Below, piece by piece: positions 54,594 through 64,000 of a stretch of DNA of 64,000 nucleotides. The translations under genes were made by a program, and so were the position numbers. The notes beneath the pieces are model-generated. The model did no database searches. It saw only the letters and a program-made list of their open reading frames with translations, and was not told the DNA's origin. Numbering within the stretch: the stretch's first letter is position 1; each line of letters begins with the position of its first letter. Source of the stretch: Stenotrophomonas tumulicola (GTDB taxonomy: Bacteria; Pseudomonadota; Gammaproteobacteria; Xanthomonadales; Xanthomonadaceae); NCBI RefSeq assembly GCF_014117215.1, contig NZ_JACGXS010000004.1, positions 124,001 to 188,000 on the forward strand. Direction: 5' to 3'.

Positions 54594-56399
54594 ATGAAGC
54601 CGCTTGTCCTCGCCATCGCCTTGGCCCTCGGGGCCGCCCCGTTGCTGGCCCCTTCGCATGTGCTTGCCGCTCCGGCCACCCAGGCTGCGGCCAAGAAGCC
54701 GGCGGCCGCCCCGGCCTGGGTTGCCCGCAGCAACCAGCTGGCGCAGATCCTGCTGGACGCGCAGGGTCCCTTCCAGCCCGAGGAAACCGGATTCTTCGGC
54801 GTACCCGGTTATGACGACAAGGTAGCCGACCTCGGTCCGGACAAGGGCAAGCGCTATCGCGCGGCGGTGGCCAAGGCGCGCGGCGAACTGCAGACCAGGC
54901 TGGCCAGTGAGAAGGACCCCAACGTCCGCCAGGACCTGGAGATCATGATCGCCGCTGCCAGCGAGAGCATCGAAGGCAGCGAACTGGGCGACAAGTATTT
55001 CCTGCCATGGAGCGACGCACCGCAGACGGTGTTCAGCGGCCTCAACCTGCTGCTGTCCGACCAGGTGCCGGCCGAACGCCGGGCCAAGGCAGTGGACCGC
55101 CTGAAGGCCTATGCCGGCCTGCAGCCCGGCGGCACGCCGCTGACCACGCTGGCCCGCCAGCGCTACGAAGAACGCCTGTCCGATACCACGCTGCTGCAGC
55201 CGACCACGATCGAAGTGCAGCAGTCGCTGGACAACGTGGATACCTACATCAGTGGCATTGAATCATTGCTGCAGAAGTACAAGTTGACCGACGCCGACGA
55301 GGCGATGAAGACCCTGGCCGGGCAGCTGAAGGACTACGCGGCATGGACCCGTGCCGAGGTGCTGCCGAAGGCGCGCGAAGATGCGCGCCTGCCGGCGCCG
55401 GTGTACGCGTACCAGCTGAAGCAGGTCGGCATCGATGTCGCGCCGGCGTTGCTGATGCAGCGTGCGCAGCTGGAATTCATGGAAACCCGTTCGGCGATGC
55501 GCCAGCTGGCGCCGCTGGTGGTGCAGGCCAAGGGCCTGAAGGTCAGCGATCCGAGCGATGTGGTGGCGGTGATCCGTGCGTTGAAGCAGGAGACCATCCC
55601 CAACGATCAGCTGGAAGGGCACTACCGCAAGGTGATCGATGCCATCGATCCGCTGATCCACGAACATCGCATCGTCGATGTGCCGCAACGGCCGATGCAG
55701 ATGCGGCTGGGATCAGCGGCGGAAAGCGCTGCAAGCCCGGCCCCGCATTTCCTGCCTGCGCCGCTGGTCAACAACACCGGACAGCAGGGCACCTTCGTGC
55801 TGCCGCTGGGCAACCCGGCCGCCGGCGAAGGCGCGCAGTACGACGACTTCAACTTTGGTTCGGCAGCGTGGACGCTCAGCGCGCACGAAGGCCGCCCAGG
55901 GCATGAGCTGCAGTTCACCGCCATGGTCGAGCGTGGCATCTCGCTGGCGCGCACCATGTTTGCGTTCAACTCGGTCAACGTGGAAGGCTGGGCGCTGTAT
56001 GCAGAAGCTGAAATGGTGCCGTATGAGCCGTTGGACGGGCAGTTGGTCGCGCTGCAGTTCCGCCTGCTGCGTGCCGCGCGCGCGATGCTGGACCCGATGC
56101 TCAACCTGGGCCAGATCGACCGTGCCAACGCCGAGCGCGTACTGATCGACGAAGTCGGCCTGTCCAAGGCGATGGCTACCCAGGAACTGGACCGCTACAT
56201 GGTGCGCATGCCTGGCCAGGCTGGCAGCTACTTCTACGGATATACCCGCATCCTGGAACTGCGCATGCAGACCGAACTGGCGCTGGGCGCGAAGTTCGAC
56301 CGCCTGGCGTTCAACAATTTCCTGCTCGACCAGGGCCTGCTGCCGCCGGACCAGCTGGCCAAGGCCGTCAACGAATCCTTCATCCCGAAGTACAGGTAA
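54594..56399 (+). CDS. DUF885-family exported protein with HExxxGH metal-binding motif
   Basis: A 601-residue protein with a signal peptide (MKPLVLAIALALGAAPLL, cleavage near VLAAPATQ) and an all-helical DUF885 domain. The motif HEGRPGHELQ, about three-quarters along, is the metal-binding HExxxGH of the family, and EGWALYAEAE, about 30 residues later, supplies another ligand. The fold is related to M3/M32 metallopeptidases, so it is probably a periplasmic peptidase of unknown specificity. ATG at 54594 is preferred over GTG at 54591. Confidence 0.85.
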   Translation: MKPLVLAIALALGAAPLLAPSHVLAAPATQAAAKKPAAAPAWVARSNQLAQILLDAQGPFQPEETGFFGVPGYDDKVADLGPDKGKRYRAAVAKARGELQTRLASEKDPNVRQDLEIMIAAASESIEGSELGDKYFLPWSDAPQTVFSGLNLLLSDQVPAERRAKAVDRLKAYAGLQPGGTPLTTLARQRYEERLSDTTLLQPTTIEVQQSLDNVDTYISGIESLLQKYKLTDADEAMKTLAGQLKDYAAWTRAEVLPKAREDARLPAPVYAYQLKQVGIDVAPALLMQRAQLEFMETRSAMRQLAPLVVQAKGLKVSDPSDVVAVIRALKQETIPNDQLEGHYRKVIDAIDPLIHEHRIVDVPQRPMQMRLGSAAESAASPAPHFLPAPLVNNTGQQGTFVLPLGNPAAGEGAQYDDFNFGSAAWTLSAHEGRPGHELQFTAMVERGISLARTMFAFNSVNVEGWALYAEAEMVPYEPLDGQLVALQFRLLRAARAMLDPMLNLGQIDRANAERVLIDEVGLSKAMATQELDRYMVRMPGQAGSYFYGYTRILELRMQTELALGAKFDRLAFNNFLLDQGLLPPDQLAKAVNESFIPKYR

Positions 56400-56401
56400 C
56401 C

Positions 56402-56481
56402 AGAAAAGGGGACGGAGGGGATCAACTCGCTTTTTGCCACGTGAGGCCAAAAGCGACCTGATCCCCTCCGTCCCCTTTTCT
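56402..56481. repeat. RAYT-family palindrome between convergent genes, probable two-way terminator
   Basis: Arms 56402-56424 and 56459-56481 are perfect 23-bp complements with the GGGGACGGAGGGG core and AAAA/TTTT outer ends. Inside, CAACTCGC differs from the TTAAGTCGC of the other copies. It fills the space between the DUF885 stop and the stop of the lipoprotein gene. Confidence 0.85.
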
Positions 56482-56924
56482 CAACGTGCCGGGGGGGTCG
56501 GGTTGGGGACCCAGATCGCGACGCCGGCGGCGCGGCGCTGGGTGGTGGGGATGCCGATGCCCAGGCCGCCGCCCACATGCGAACCGTAGCTGCCTGCGCC
56601 CACCGACATGCCCACCGGCGATCCGCTGGAGCCGACGCCCATCAGGATCACGCCGTTGGCGCCCAGTGCAGCGGCGTCGCGCTTGAGTCGTGCCACGGCG
56701 GCATCGGTCTGGCCCTGGGTGCCGAAGCCCACTGCACTGGAGGATTCCAGCTGGGCGATTTCCACCGAACCGGCCGGTGGGGTCGAATAGATCTGGACCA
56801 GTGCCGGATTGATCGGAGCCCGCGCCTGGCCCAGCATCACCTTGGACGTGCTCGCACAGCCGGCGGCCATCAGCATGGCCGTCGCCAAAGCGACCCAGCG
56901 CAGTTTCATCGCATGCATCTTCAT
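56481..56924 (-). CDS. Small lipoprotein with Gly-rich C-terminus
   Basis: A 147-residue lipoprotein with lipobox MAAGC (Cys23 from the chosen start) and an N-terminal basic stretch. The mature part has a YbjQ/DUF4156-like stretch (RLKRDAAALGANGVILMG) and then a Gly/Ser-rich tail. No function is known. ATG at 56924 is chosen for the AGGGG site 10 bases upstream; ATGs at 56918 and 56909 follow. The stop overlaps the last base of the repeat. Confidence 0.7.
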   Translation of the reverse strand: MKMHAMKLRWVALATAMLMAAGCASTSKVMLGQARAPINPALVQIYSTPPAGSVEIAQLESSSAVGFGTQGQTDAAVARLKRDAAALGANGVILMGVGSSGSPVGMSVGAGSYGSHVGGGLGIGIPTTQRRAAGVAIWVPNPTPPAR

Positions 56925-57107
56925 GGCTTCAACCCCTGTGTGGATGACGCAGATCATCGGTCCATCGATCTGAATCGGCCCCAACGCCGGAGCCCTGCGA
57001 TGGCCACGCTAGCATCCTTGCAGTGAGTGCGGTGGCAAGCCCGCAAGGCCCTATGCGGGACAAGTACGAACGGCTATGGTGGCCGAAACCATCGGCGAGG
57101 AGGGCGC

Positions 57108-57356
57108 ATGGGTCTGATCAGTCTGTTGTGGGGCATCGTTGCACTGGCGTGGATGGTCGTCGCGCTGGTGCCGCTGCTCGGCTGGGGCAACTGGTTCCTG
57201 ATCCCGTTCGCGGCGATAGGGGCGATAGTTGCCGCCGTCGGCATCCTGTTCACGCATCCCAGCAAGCGCGGGCGTGCCTGGACCGGACTTATCCTGAACG
57301 GCATCGTGATCGTGGTCGGCATCTTCCGCCTTGGCCTGGGCGGCGGCGTGGTCTAG
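57108..57356 (+). CDS. Small integral membrane protein (82 residues)
   Basis: Three hydrophobic segments (about 3-24, 27-47 and 60-78) with a short basic loop (HPSKRGRA) between the second and third. It resembles small DUF4190-like proteins. An AGGAGG-like site (GGCGAGGAGGGCGC) lies just before the ATG. No function is known. Confidence 0.65.
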   Translation: MGLISLLWGIVALAWMVVALVPLLGWGNWFLIPFAAIGAIVAAVGILFTHPSKRGRAWTGLILNGIVIVVGIFRLGLGGGVV

Positions 57357-57486
57357 CCCGGCCGCTGCGACCGTCGGTCGCATGCGGGGCGGTAGCAGCC
57401 GTTGGCAGGCGTACAATGGCGTATTGGACGGACTTTTCCGCCTGTTCGCGCCGGCATGACGGCGCCTGTTGCTCCCGACCCTCGCC

Positions 57487-59420
<1,934 letters not shown>

Positions 59421-59452
59421 CAATAGCGGCTTCGATATCGGGAGAAGGGACG

Positions 59453-59719
59453 ATGGAGATCCTGGGCTTCGGCCACTGGATGATCTGGGTCACCGGCGTG
59501 GTGGTGTTCGGCGCGCTGATCGTGTGGTTGGCGCTGGCTGCGTTCCGCGCCAGCCGGCGTCCGCCGGAGCAACCCTCGGCTGCGGCGCGGGTTGCCCGCG
59601 AGCTGCAGCTGCCTGAGACCGTGCAGGCGGAACTGGCCGCGCTGAGCCGGCGCAAGGAACAGGGTCGGATCAGCGAGGTGGAATACGAGCAGGAGCGCGC
59701 GAAGCTGCTGGCGCGTTGA
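59453..59719 (+). CDS. Small SHOCT-domain membrane protein
   Basis: An 88-residue protein with one membrane helix (about 8-32) and a C-terminal SHOCT motif (LAALSRRKEQGRISEVEYEQERAKLL). SHOCT domains sit at protein ends and may mediate oligomerisation. Its last 50 bp overlap the 3' end of the convergent beta-propeller gene. Confidence 0.7.
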   Translation: MEILGFGHWMIWVTGVVVFGALIVWLALAAFRASRRPPEQPSAAARVARELQLPETVQAELAALSRRKEQGRISEVEYEQERAKLLAR

Positions 59720-60623
59720 CGGGGCCCGCTGGCTCCTGCCTGGCCACAGTCCCTGGCCTGCACCCCGGCGCTGCCGCCAGGCGCGGTGCACGCAACCGGT
59801 AGACATCGCTTCCGCCTGCCCGTGGCGCACGCGCGCTGCTGCTGGCCACCAGCAGTTCGCCGGGCTTGGCGTTGTCGACCACCGGCGCCGATGTGTTGCC
59901 TTCGGCCACGTTGAACGACAACGTAAGCGGCTGCAGCGACGTGCCGGTCCACGCGCAGTCGCTGACCCACACCTGCGCCTGGTCCCCGGTGGCACGGCTG
60001 AATACCACGGCGCCGTCATTGCCCAACCAGTCCGCGTCGGTCTCGTCGGCAGCGCTGTTGAGTGCCTGCAAGGCGACCGCCGGACCTCGGCGACCGTTGT
60101 CCAGCGGTGCGACATACAGGTCGAATCCACGGCTGCTGCCGTCCTTGCGCGCGAACAGCAACTGCCTGCCATCAGCGCTCAGCGCCGGCCCACGTTCCAC
60201 CGCACCGGGTCCGTCCGCACGCCATGGCTCGGGCTGGCCGAAACTCCCGTCGGCGGCGATGGCCGCCCGGAACAGGGCCAGCCGCCCTTCGCGATCAGAC
60301 GCGAACAGCAGCCAGTGCCCGTCGCGGCTCATATACGGATCCAGCTCATCGCCAGCGCTGTTGAACGGCGGTTGCAGGGGCTCGGGCTGCTGCCAGCGTC
60401 CATCGTGCAGCGTGGCCTGCCACAGGTCCCAGCCACCTGCGCCACCTGGCCGGTCGCTGGCGAAGACGATGCGCTGTCCATCCGGACTGATGCTGGCGCG
60501 GCCCTCGCCGGCCTTGCTGGACACCACGCCCATGCCTTCGATGCCATATTCGTTCAACGCCCCCGCGACGGGGACGCAGAGTAAACTGGCGGCAAGCACC
60601 AGCAGGGGCAGGGCAGATCGCAT
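59670..60623 (-). CDS. Exported TolB-like (PD40) beta-propeller protein
   Basis: A 317-residue protein with a signal peptide (cleaved near VAGALNEYG) and repeated PD40 motifs (ASISPDGQRIVFASDRPGG, DPYMSRDGHWLLFASDREG, PALSADGRQLLFARKDG). These form a six-bladed propeller like that of TolB, but it lacks the TolB N-terminal domain and the pal/tol neighbours. It probably binds a peptide or polysaccharide in the periplasm. The C-terminal 17 residues are encoded opposite the SHOCT gene. Confidence 0.75.
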   Translation of the reverse strand: MRSALPLLVLAASLLCVPVAGALNEYGIEGMGVVSSKAGEGRASISPDGQRIVFASDRPGGAGGWDLWQATLHDGRWQQPEPLQPPFNSAGDELDPYMSRDGHWLLFASDREGRLALFRAAIAADGSFGQPEPWRADGPGAVERGPALSADGRQLLFARKDGSSRGFDLYVAPLDNGRRGPAVALQALNSAADETDADWLGNDGAVVFSRATGDQAQVWVSDCAWTGTSLQPLTLSFNVAEGNTSAPVVDNAKPGELLVASSSARAPRAGGSDVYRLRAPRLAAAPGCRPGTVARQEPAGPVNAPAASRAPARIPPR

Positions 60624-60690
60624 CGTCCGGGTCCATGCAGTACGGAGGCGTCCAGTGTAGGCCGCCTCCTTTGAATATTCCGAGGATTCC

Positions 60691-61536
60691 ATGACCGATC
60701 GCTACGCTGTCTTTGGCCACCCCGTCGTCCATTCCAAGTCGCCGGATATCCACGCCGCGTTCGGTCGCCAGGAAAACATCCCGGTGGACTACCGGGCCAT
60801 CGATGCCACGCCGGACACCTTCCTGGCGGCATTGGAAGCCTTCGTGGCCGAAGGTGGCGTGGGCGCCAACATCACCCTGCCGCACAAGGAAGCGGCGTAT
60901 GCGCTATGCACCACGCGCACCGCGCGTGCCACGCGTGCCGGCTCGGTCAACACGCTGTTGCGCAAGGGCGACCGCTGGCACGGCGACACCACCGACGGTG
61001 CCGGCCTGGTACGCGACCTGACCGACCGCCATGGGCTGGACCTGCGCGGCCGTCGCGTGCTGCTGCTGGGTGCCGGCGGTTCGGCGCGCAGCGTGGCGCC
61101 GTCGCTGCTGGATGCAGGCATCATGGAACTGGTGGTGGTCAACCGTACGCCGGAACGTGCCGACGCCCTCATCGATGCGATGGGCGAACCGGGCCGCGCG
61201 CTCAGCCGTTACTGGGAAGACCTGCGTGACCTCGGCGATTTCGAACTGATCATCAACGCCACCTCCGCCGGTCGCGATCGCGATGCGACGTTCAAGCTGC
61301 CGATGTCGCTGGTCAACAGCATGACCACGGCGGTGGACCTCAACTACGGCGACGCCGCCATCGCATTCCTGGCATGGGCACGTGCCGCGGAGTGCCGCAA
61401 CACGGTGGACGGACTGGGCATGCTGGTGGAGCAGGCCGCCGAGAGCTTCCTGCAGTGGCATGAGGTGCGCCCGCAGACTGGCGACGTGTATGCGCGCCTG
61501 CGCAGCCAGGTCGGCACGCTGAGCGGCGAGGACTGA
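60691..61536 (+). CDS. aroE: Shikimate dehydrogenase
   Basis: A 281-residue AroE. The shikimate-binding SKSPDIH is near residue 15, catalytic Lys in TLPHKE, Asp in DGAGLVRD, and the NADP motif GAGGSARSV followed by NRTPERA. It reduces 3-dehydroshikimate with NADPH, the fourth step of the shikimate pathway, which also supplies aromatic precursors such as those needed for the aryl polyene. A membrane protein gene follows 2 bp after its stop. Confidence 0.94.
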   Translation: MTDRYAVFGHPVVHSKSPDIHAAFGRQENIPVDYRAIDATPDTFLAALEAFVAEGGVGANITLPHKEAAYALCTTRTARATRAGSVNTLLRKGDRWHGDTTDGAGLVRDLTDRHGLDLRGRRVLLLGAGGSARSVAPSLLDAGIMELVVVNRTPERADALIDAMGEPGRALSRYWEDLRDLGDFELIINATSAGRDRDATFKLPMSLVNSMTTAVDLNYGDAAIAFLAWARAAECRNTVDGLGMLVEQAAESFLQWHEVRPQTGDVYARLRSQVGTLSGED

Positions 61537-61538
61537 GC

Positions 61539-61880
61539 ATGCAGGCCAGTGACCTGCTGATGACGATGCTTGGCCTGTTGGGGGTCCGCCTGCCGGTGCT
61601 GATCGCGTTGACCATCGGCGTGGTATGGGTATTGGGCGTGCCACGCGGCGCGGTGCGCACCGGCGCGCTGGCTGGCCTGCTGCTGCTGGCCGCGACCAGC
61701 ATCGTCGGTTTGTTGATGTCCCTGCTGCCGTTGTGGCTGGTCAGTGCTGGCCAGTACGATTCCATTTCGCGTATGACTGCCCTGTTCGGCATCGTCCACT
61801 TCGCGCTGGCGCTGCTGGAAGCGTTTGGCCTGGTGCTGGTGGTGTGGGCGTTGACGCGCGCGCTGCGCCAGGGACGCTAG
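61539..61880 (+). CDS. Small integral membrane protein (113 residues)
   Basis: Three predicted helices (about 15-35, 42-68 and 80-108) and a short basic tail (RALRQGR). It lies 2 bp after aroE, so it is co-transcribed with it. It shows no recognisable motif and its function is unknown. Confidence 0.6.
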   Translation: MQASDLLMTMLGLLGVRLPVLIALTIGVVWVLGVPRGAVRTGALAGLLLLAATSIVGLLMSLLPLWLVSAGQYDSISRMTALFGIVHFALALLEAFGLVLVVWALTRALRQGR

Positions 61881-62090
61881 ACGCCCTTGTCCTGGCGGCG
61901 GCCAGAAGTGGCCGGTGCGTCATGCGGGCGACCGCCGCGACTGCCTTGGGCCGTCACGCGCTGTTGCGCCAATGCAGGGACCGGCCCGGTGCCTGCTGAC
62001 AGGTTCAGCGTGCCTTGCCCGATCGGAGCCAGGTCGGGCGGGCACGGCGTGCGACAATACGCAGCCTGATCCCGTGATGAAGAACCCGGT

Positions 62091-64000
62091 GTGACCGAAC
62101 CCGTCGCCGCCCCGCGCAAGCTCGATGACGCCTTGAAGGATGCGATCCGCAAGGCCTACACCGCGCTGCAGGCCAATACCCCCGGCTTCGCCACCCGCCG
62201 TTCGCAGAGCCAGATGATCGGCGTGGTATCGCGTGCATTGGCGCACAGTGGTGGCGTGGGCGTGGTGGAGGCACCGACCGGCGTTGGCAAGAGCCTTGGG
62301 TATCTCACCGCCGGGGTACCGATCGCCATCGCCAGCAAGAAGAAGCTGGTGATCAGCACCGGCACCGTGGCGTTGCAGTCGCAGCTGGTGGAGCGCGACA
62401 TTCCCAACTTCCTCAAGGCCACCGGCCTGGAAGCCACCGTGGCGCTGGCCAAGGGCCGCACCCGCTACCTGTGCACGCGCAACGCCGCCGAAGCCCAGGG
62501 CGAGGTCGCGCAGGGCGGCATGTTCGAAGACGAGCAGCCACTCTACGACCGGCCACTGGCGCCGATCGAAATGGATATCGCCGCACGCCTGACCGTGGCA
62601 TTCACCAGCGGCAGTTGGGACGGCGACATCGACAATGCGCCGGAAACCATCAGCCCGGGGTTGCGCGGCCGCATCACCACGCCCGCGTCGGGCTGTGCTG
62701 GCCGACGTTGTGCCTACTCGGCACAGTGCGCCGTGCTGCGTTCCCGCAACACCGTGCGCGACGCGCAGATCGTGGTCACCAACCACGCGCTGCTGTTGTC
62801 GGCACTGTCGATCGGCGAGAGTGACAACGGCCAGCCGCTGATCGCCGCGCCGTCGGAGATGCTGCTGGTGCTGGACGAAGGCCATCATGTCGGCAACGTA
62901 GCGATCGACCAGGGTGCGGCCAGCCTGGCGTTGGACGACATGGCCAAGCGCGTCGGGCGGCTGCAGATCCTGGTCGCTGCGGCCTACCGCGCGGTGGACA
63001 AGGACCGGCTGGGCAACCTGCTGCCGAACGAAGCCATCGACGTGGCCAGCAACGTGGCCAAGCAACTGCGCGCGTTCCGCGACCACGTGGAGGCGGTGTG
63101 GATGCCGGCGCCGGCCGACGAAGAGCCGATGTGGCGTGCAGCCAACGGGCGCCTGCCCGAGGCATGGCGCGAGCCGATCGAAGCATTGGCCGACGACACC
63201 CGCAGCCTGTACAACTGGGCGCACGCGGCCAACACCCAGGTCGCCAAGGGCAAGCCGGACGATCCCGCACGCGAGCGCCTGCAGCGCAACCTCGGCATGG
63301 CGCTGGAGATGATCGAAGCGCAGTACAACCTGTGGCAGGCATGGCGCCGCGAGGACAAGGACGGCGCACCGCCGATGGCGCGCTGGGTCACCGCCACCCG
63401 CGATGGCGACCTGGTGCTGCACGGATCGCCGGTATCGGCTGCGCACGTGCTGCGCAAGCTGCTGTGGGATGAAGTGGATTCGGTGGTGATGACCTCGGCG
63501 ACGCTGACCGGCGGCGGTGATTTCCAGTCGCTGGCGATCGACAACGGAATTCCCGAGGAGGCGGAGATGGTTTCGCTGTCCTCGCCGTTCGACTTGCCCA
63601 ACCAGGCCGAACTGATCGTGCCGCCCTTCCCGGTGACACCGGATGATCGCGAGGGCCATCCACGCGAGGTGGCGCGTTACCTGGGCAAGGAACTGGACTG
63701 GAAGAAGGGCTCGATGGTGCTGTTCACCTCGCGCTGGAAGATGGAGAAAGTGGCCGGACTGATGCCGGCCGCCAAGCGCAAGCAGGTGCTGGTGCAGGGC
63801 GAGATGTCCAAGACCCGGCTGATCGACGAACACCTGCGTCGTGTAGCCGCCGGTGAAGGGTCGGTGCTGTTCGGCCTGAACTCGTTCGGCGAGGGCCTGG
63901 ACCTGCCCGGTGAAGCGTGCACCACGGTGGTGATCACCCAGGTACCGTTCGCGGTGCCGACCGATCCGCAGACGGCCACGCTGAGCGAATGGTTCGAGGC
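62091..64000 (+). CDS. dinG: ATP-dependent DNA helicase DinG, N-terminal part
   Basis: The frame is open to the right edge and gives the first 636 residues of DinG. Walker A is APTGVGKS (61-68), the Walker B box is LDEGHH, and Cys128, Cys202, Cys207 and Cys213 have the spacing of the E. coli [4Fe-4S] ligands. The helicase removes R-loops and resolves forked or G-quadruplex DNA in a 5'-3' direction. GTG at 62091 is the start; the ATG at 62076 meets a stop at once. About 70-80 C-terminal residues are outside the window. Confidence 0.92.
   Translation, partial: MTEPVAAPRKLDDALKDAIRKAYTALQANTPGFATRRSQSQMIGVVSRALAHSGGVGVVEAPTGVGKSLGYLTAGVPIAIASKKKLVISTGTVALQSQLVERDIPNFLKATGLEATVALAKGRTRYLCTRNAAEAQGEVAQGGMFEDEQPLYDRPLAPIEMDIAARLTVAFTSGSWDGDIDNAPETISPGLRGRITTPASGCAGRRCAYSAQCAVLRSRNTVRDAQIVVTNHALLLSALSIGESDNGQPLIAAPSEMLLVLDEGHHVGNVAIDQGAASLALDDMAKRVGRLQILVAAAYRAVDKDRLGNLLPNEAIDVASNVAKQLRAFRDHVEAVWMPAPADEEPMWRAANGRLPEAWREPIEALADDTRSLYNWAHAANTQVAKGKPDDPARERLQRNLGMALEMIEAQYNLWQAWRREDKDGAPPMARWVTATRDGDLVLHGSPVSAAHVLRKLLWDEVDSVVMTSATLTGGGDFQSLAIDNGIPEEAEMVSLSSPFDLPNQAELIVPPFPVTPDDREGHPREVARYLGKELDWKKGSMVLFTSRWKMEKVAGLMPAAKRKQVLVQGEMSKTRLIDEHLRRVAAGEGSVLFGLNSFGEGLDLPGEACTTVVITQVPFAVPTDPQTATLSEWFE

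Noticed and set aside
61881-62090. Possible short - strand gene between the membrane protein gene and dinG
   Set aside because: The frame ending at 61877 is low-complexity and has no clear start or ribosome site. The gap otherwise shows nothing recognisable.
61920-63833. Long - strand open frame opposite dinG
   Set aside because: DinG motifs and the four Fe-S cysteines on the + strand are decisive.

Overview
This window reads as high-GC chromosomal DNA from a gammaproteobacterium of the Xanthomonadaceae, most likely Stenotrophomonas or a close relative. Three things point there: a xanthomonadin-type aryl polyene cluster, many short palindromes that begin with GTAG and have a GCCGGGCCATGCCCGGC core (the SMAG repeats described in S. 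maltophilia), and housekeeping proteins that resemble Xanthomonas/Stenotrophomonas families. The genus call is inference; no search was run. I saw no rRNA, tRNA, CRISPR array, prophage or replication origin.

Layout. 1-12766: a cluster on the + strand, entering from the left edge, in which 13 genes overlap or sit within a few bases. It encodes an aryl polyene (xanthomonadin-like) pathway: membrane protein, AMP-ligase fused to a dehydratase, glycosyltransferase, acyltransferase, aromatic amino acid ammonia-lyase, thioesterase, LolA-like carrier, MMPL exporter, lipoprotein, two ketosynthases, a second dehydratase and a ketoreductase. 12895-18338: a YcgL-family protein, a giant membrane-anchored ankyrin protein, and a KefB/C-type antiporter on the - strand. 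18339-23872: MgtE magnesium transporter with a leader that may be regulatory, a Pat-type protein acetyltransferase, a 47-residue membrane protein and an alpha/beta hydrolase. 23996-28518: a DkgB/MFS pair facing a LysR regulator, then an Rrf2 regulator coupled to a thioredoxin-reductase-like flavoprotein with a clear operator over the regulator start.

28519-34386 looks accessory. Two proteins I do not recognise (910 and 321 residues, both with Pro/Ala-rich N-terminal parts) flank an aldo/keto reductase and an exported methyltransferase-like protein. The 910-residue protein has an internal duplication of about 120 residues and is the best candidate here for something undescribed. 34583-47833 returns to ordinary genes: RluE, HrpB, TatD, a YeeZ-like epimerase, a PanE-like reductase, a YadGH-type ABC exporter, a ferredoxin-NADP reductase-like protein, a TAP-like lipoprotein hydrolase and NatAB.

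47833-48737 holds a REP-associated tyrosine transposase (RAYT) bounded by its probable cognate repeats. Copies of that repeat also lie at 20081 and 56402, each time directly at gene ends where they probably act as terminators. The SMAG family is separate; at 39302-39694 one SMAG pair has been tandemly duplicated together with the 3' end of the neighbouring gene. 48736-64000: a TonB-domain lipoprotein, a UPF0114 protein, a YfcG-like GST, a DPP-IV-type peptidase, a Coa1-like protein, a DUF885 protein, small envelope proteins, a bestrophin-like channel, HemB, AroE and the N-terminal 636 residues of DinG at the right edge.
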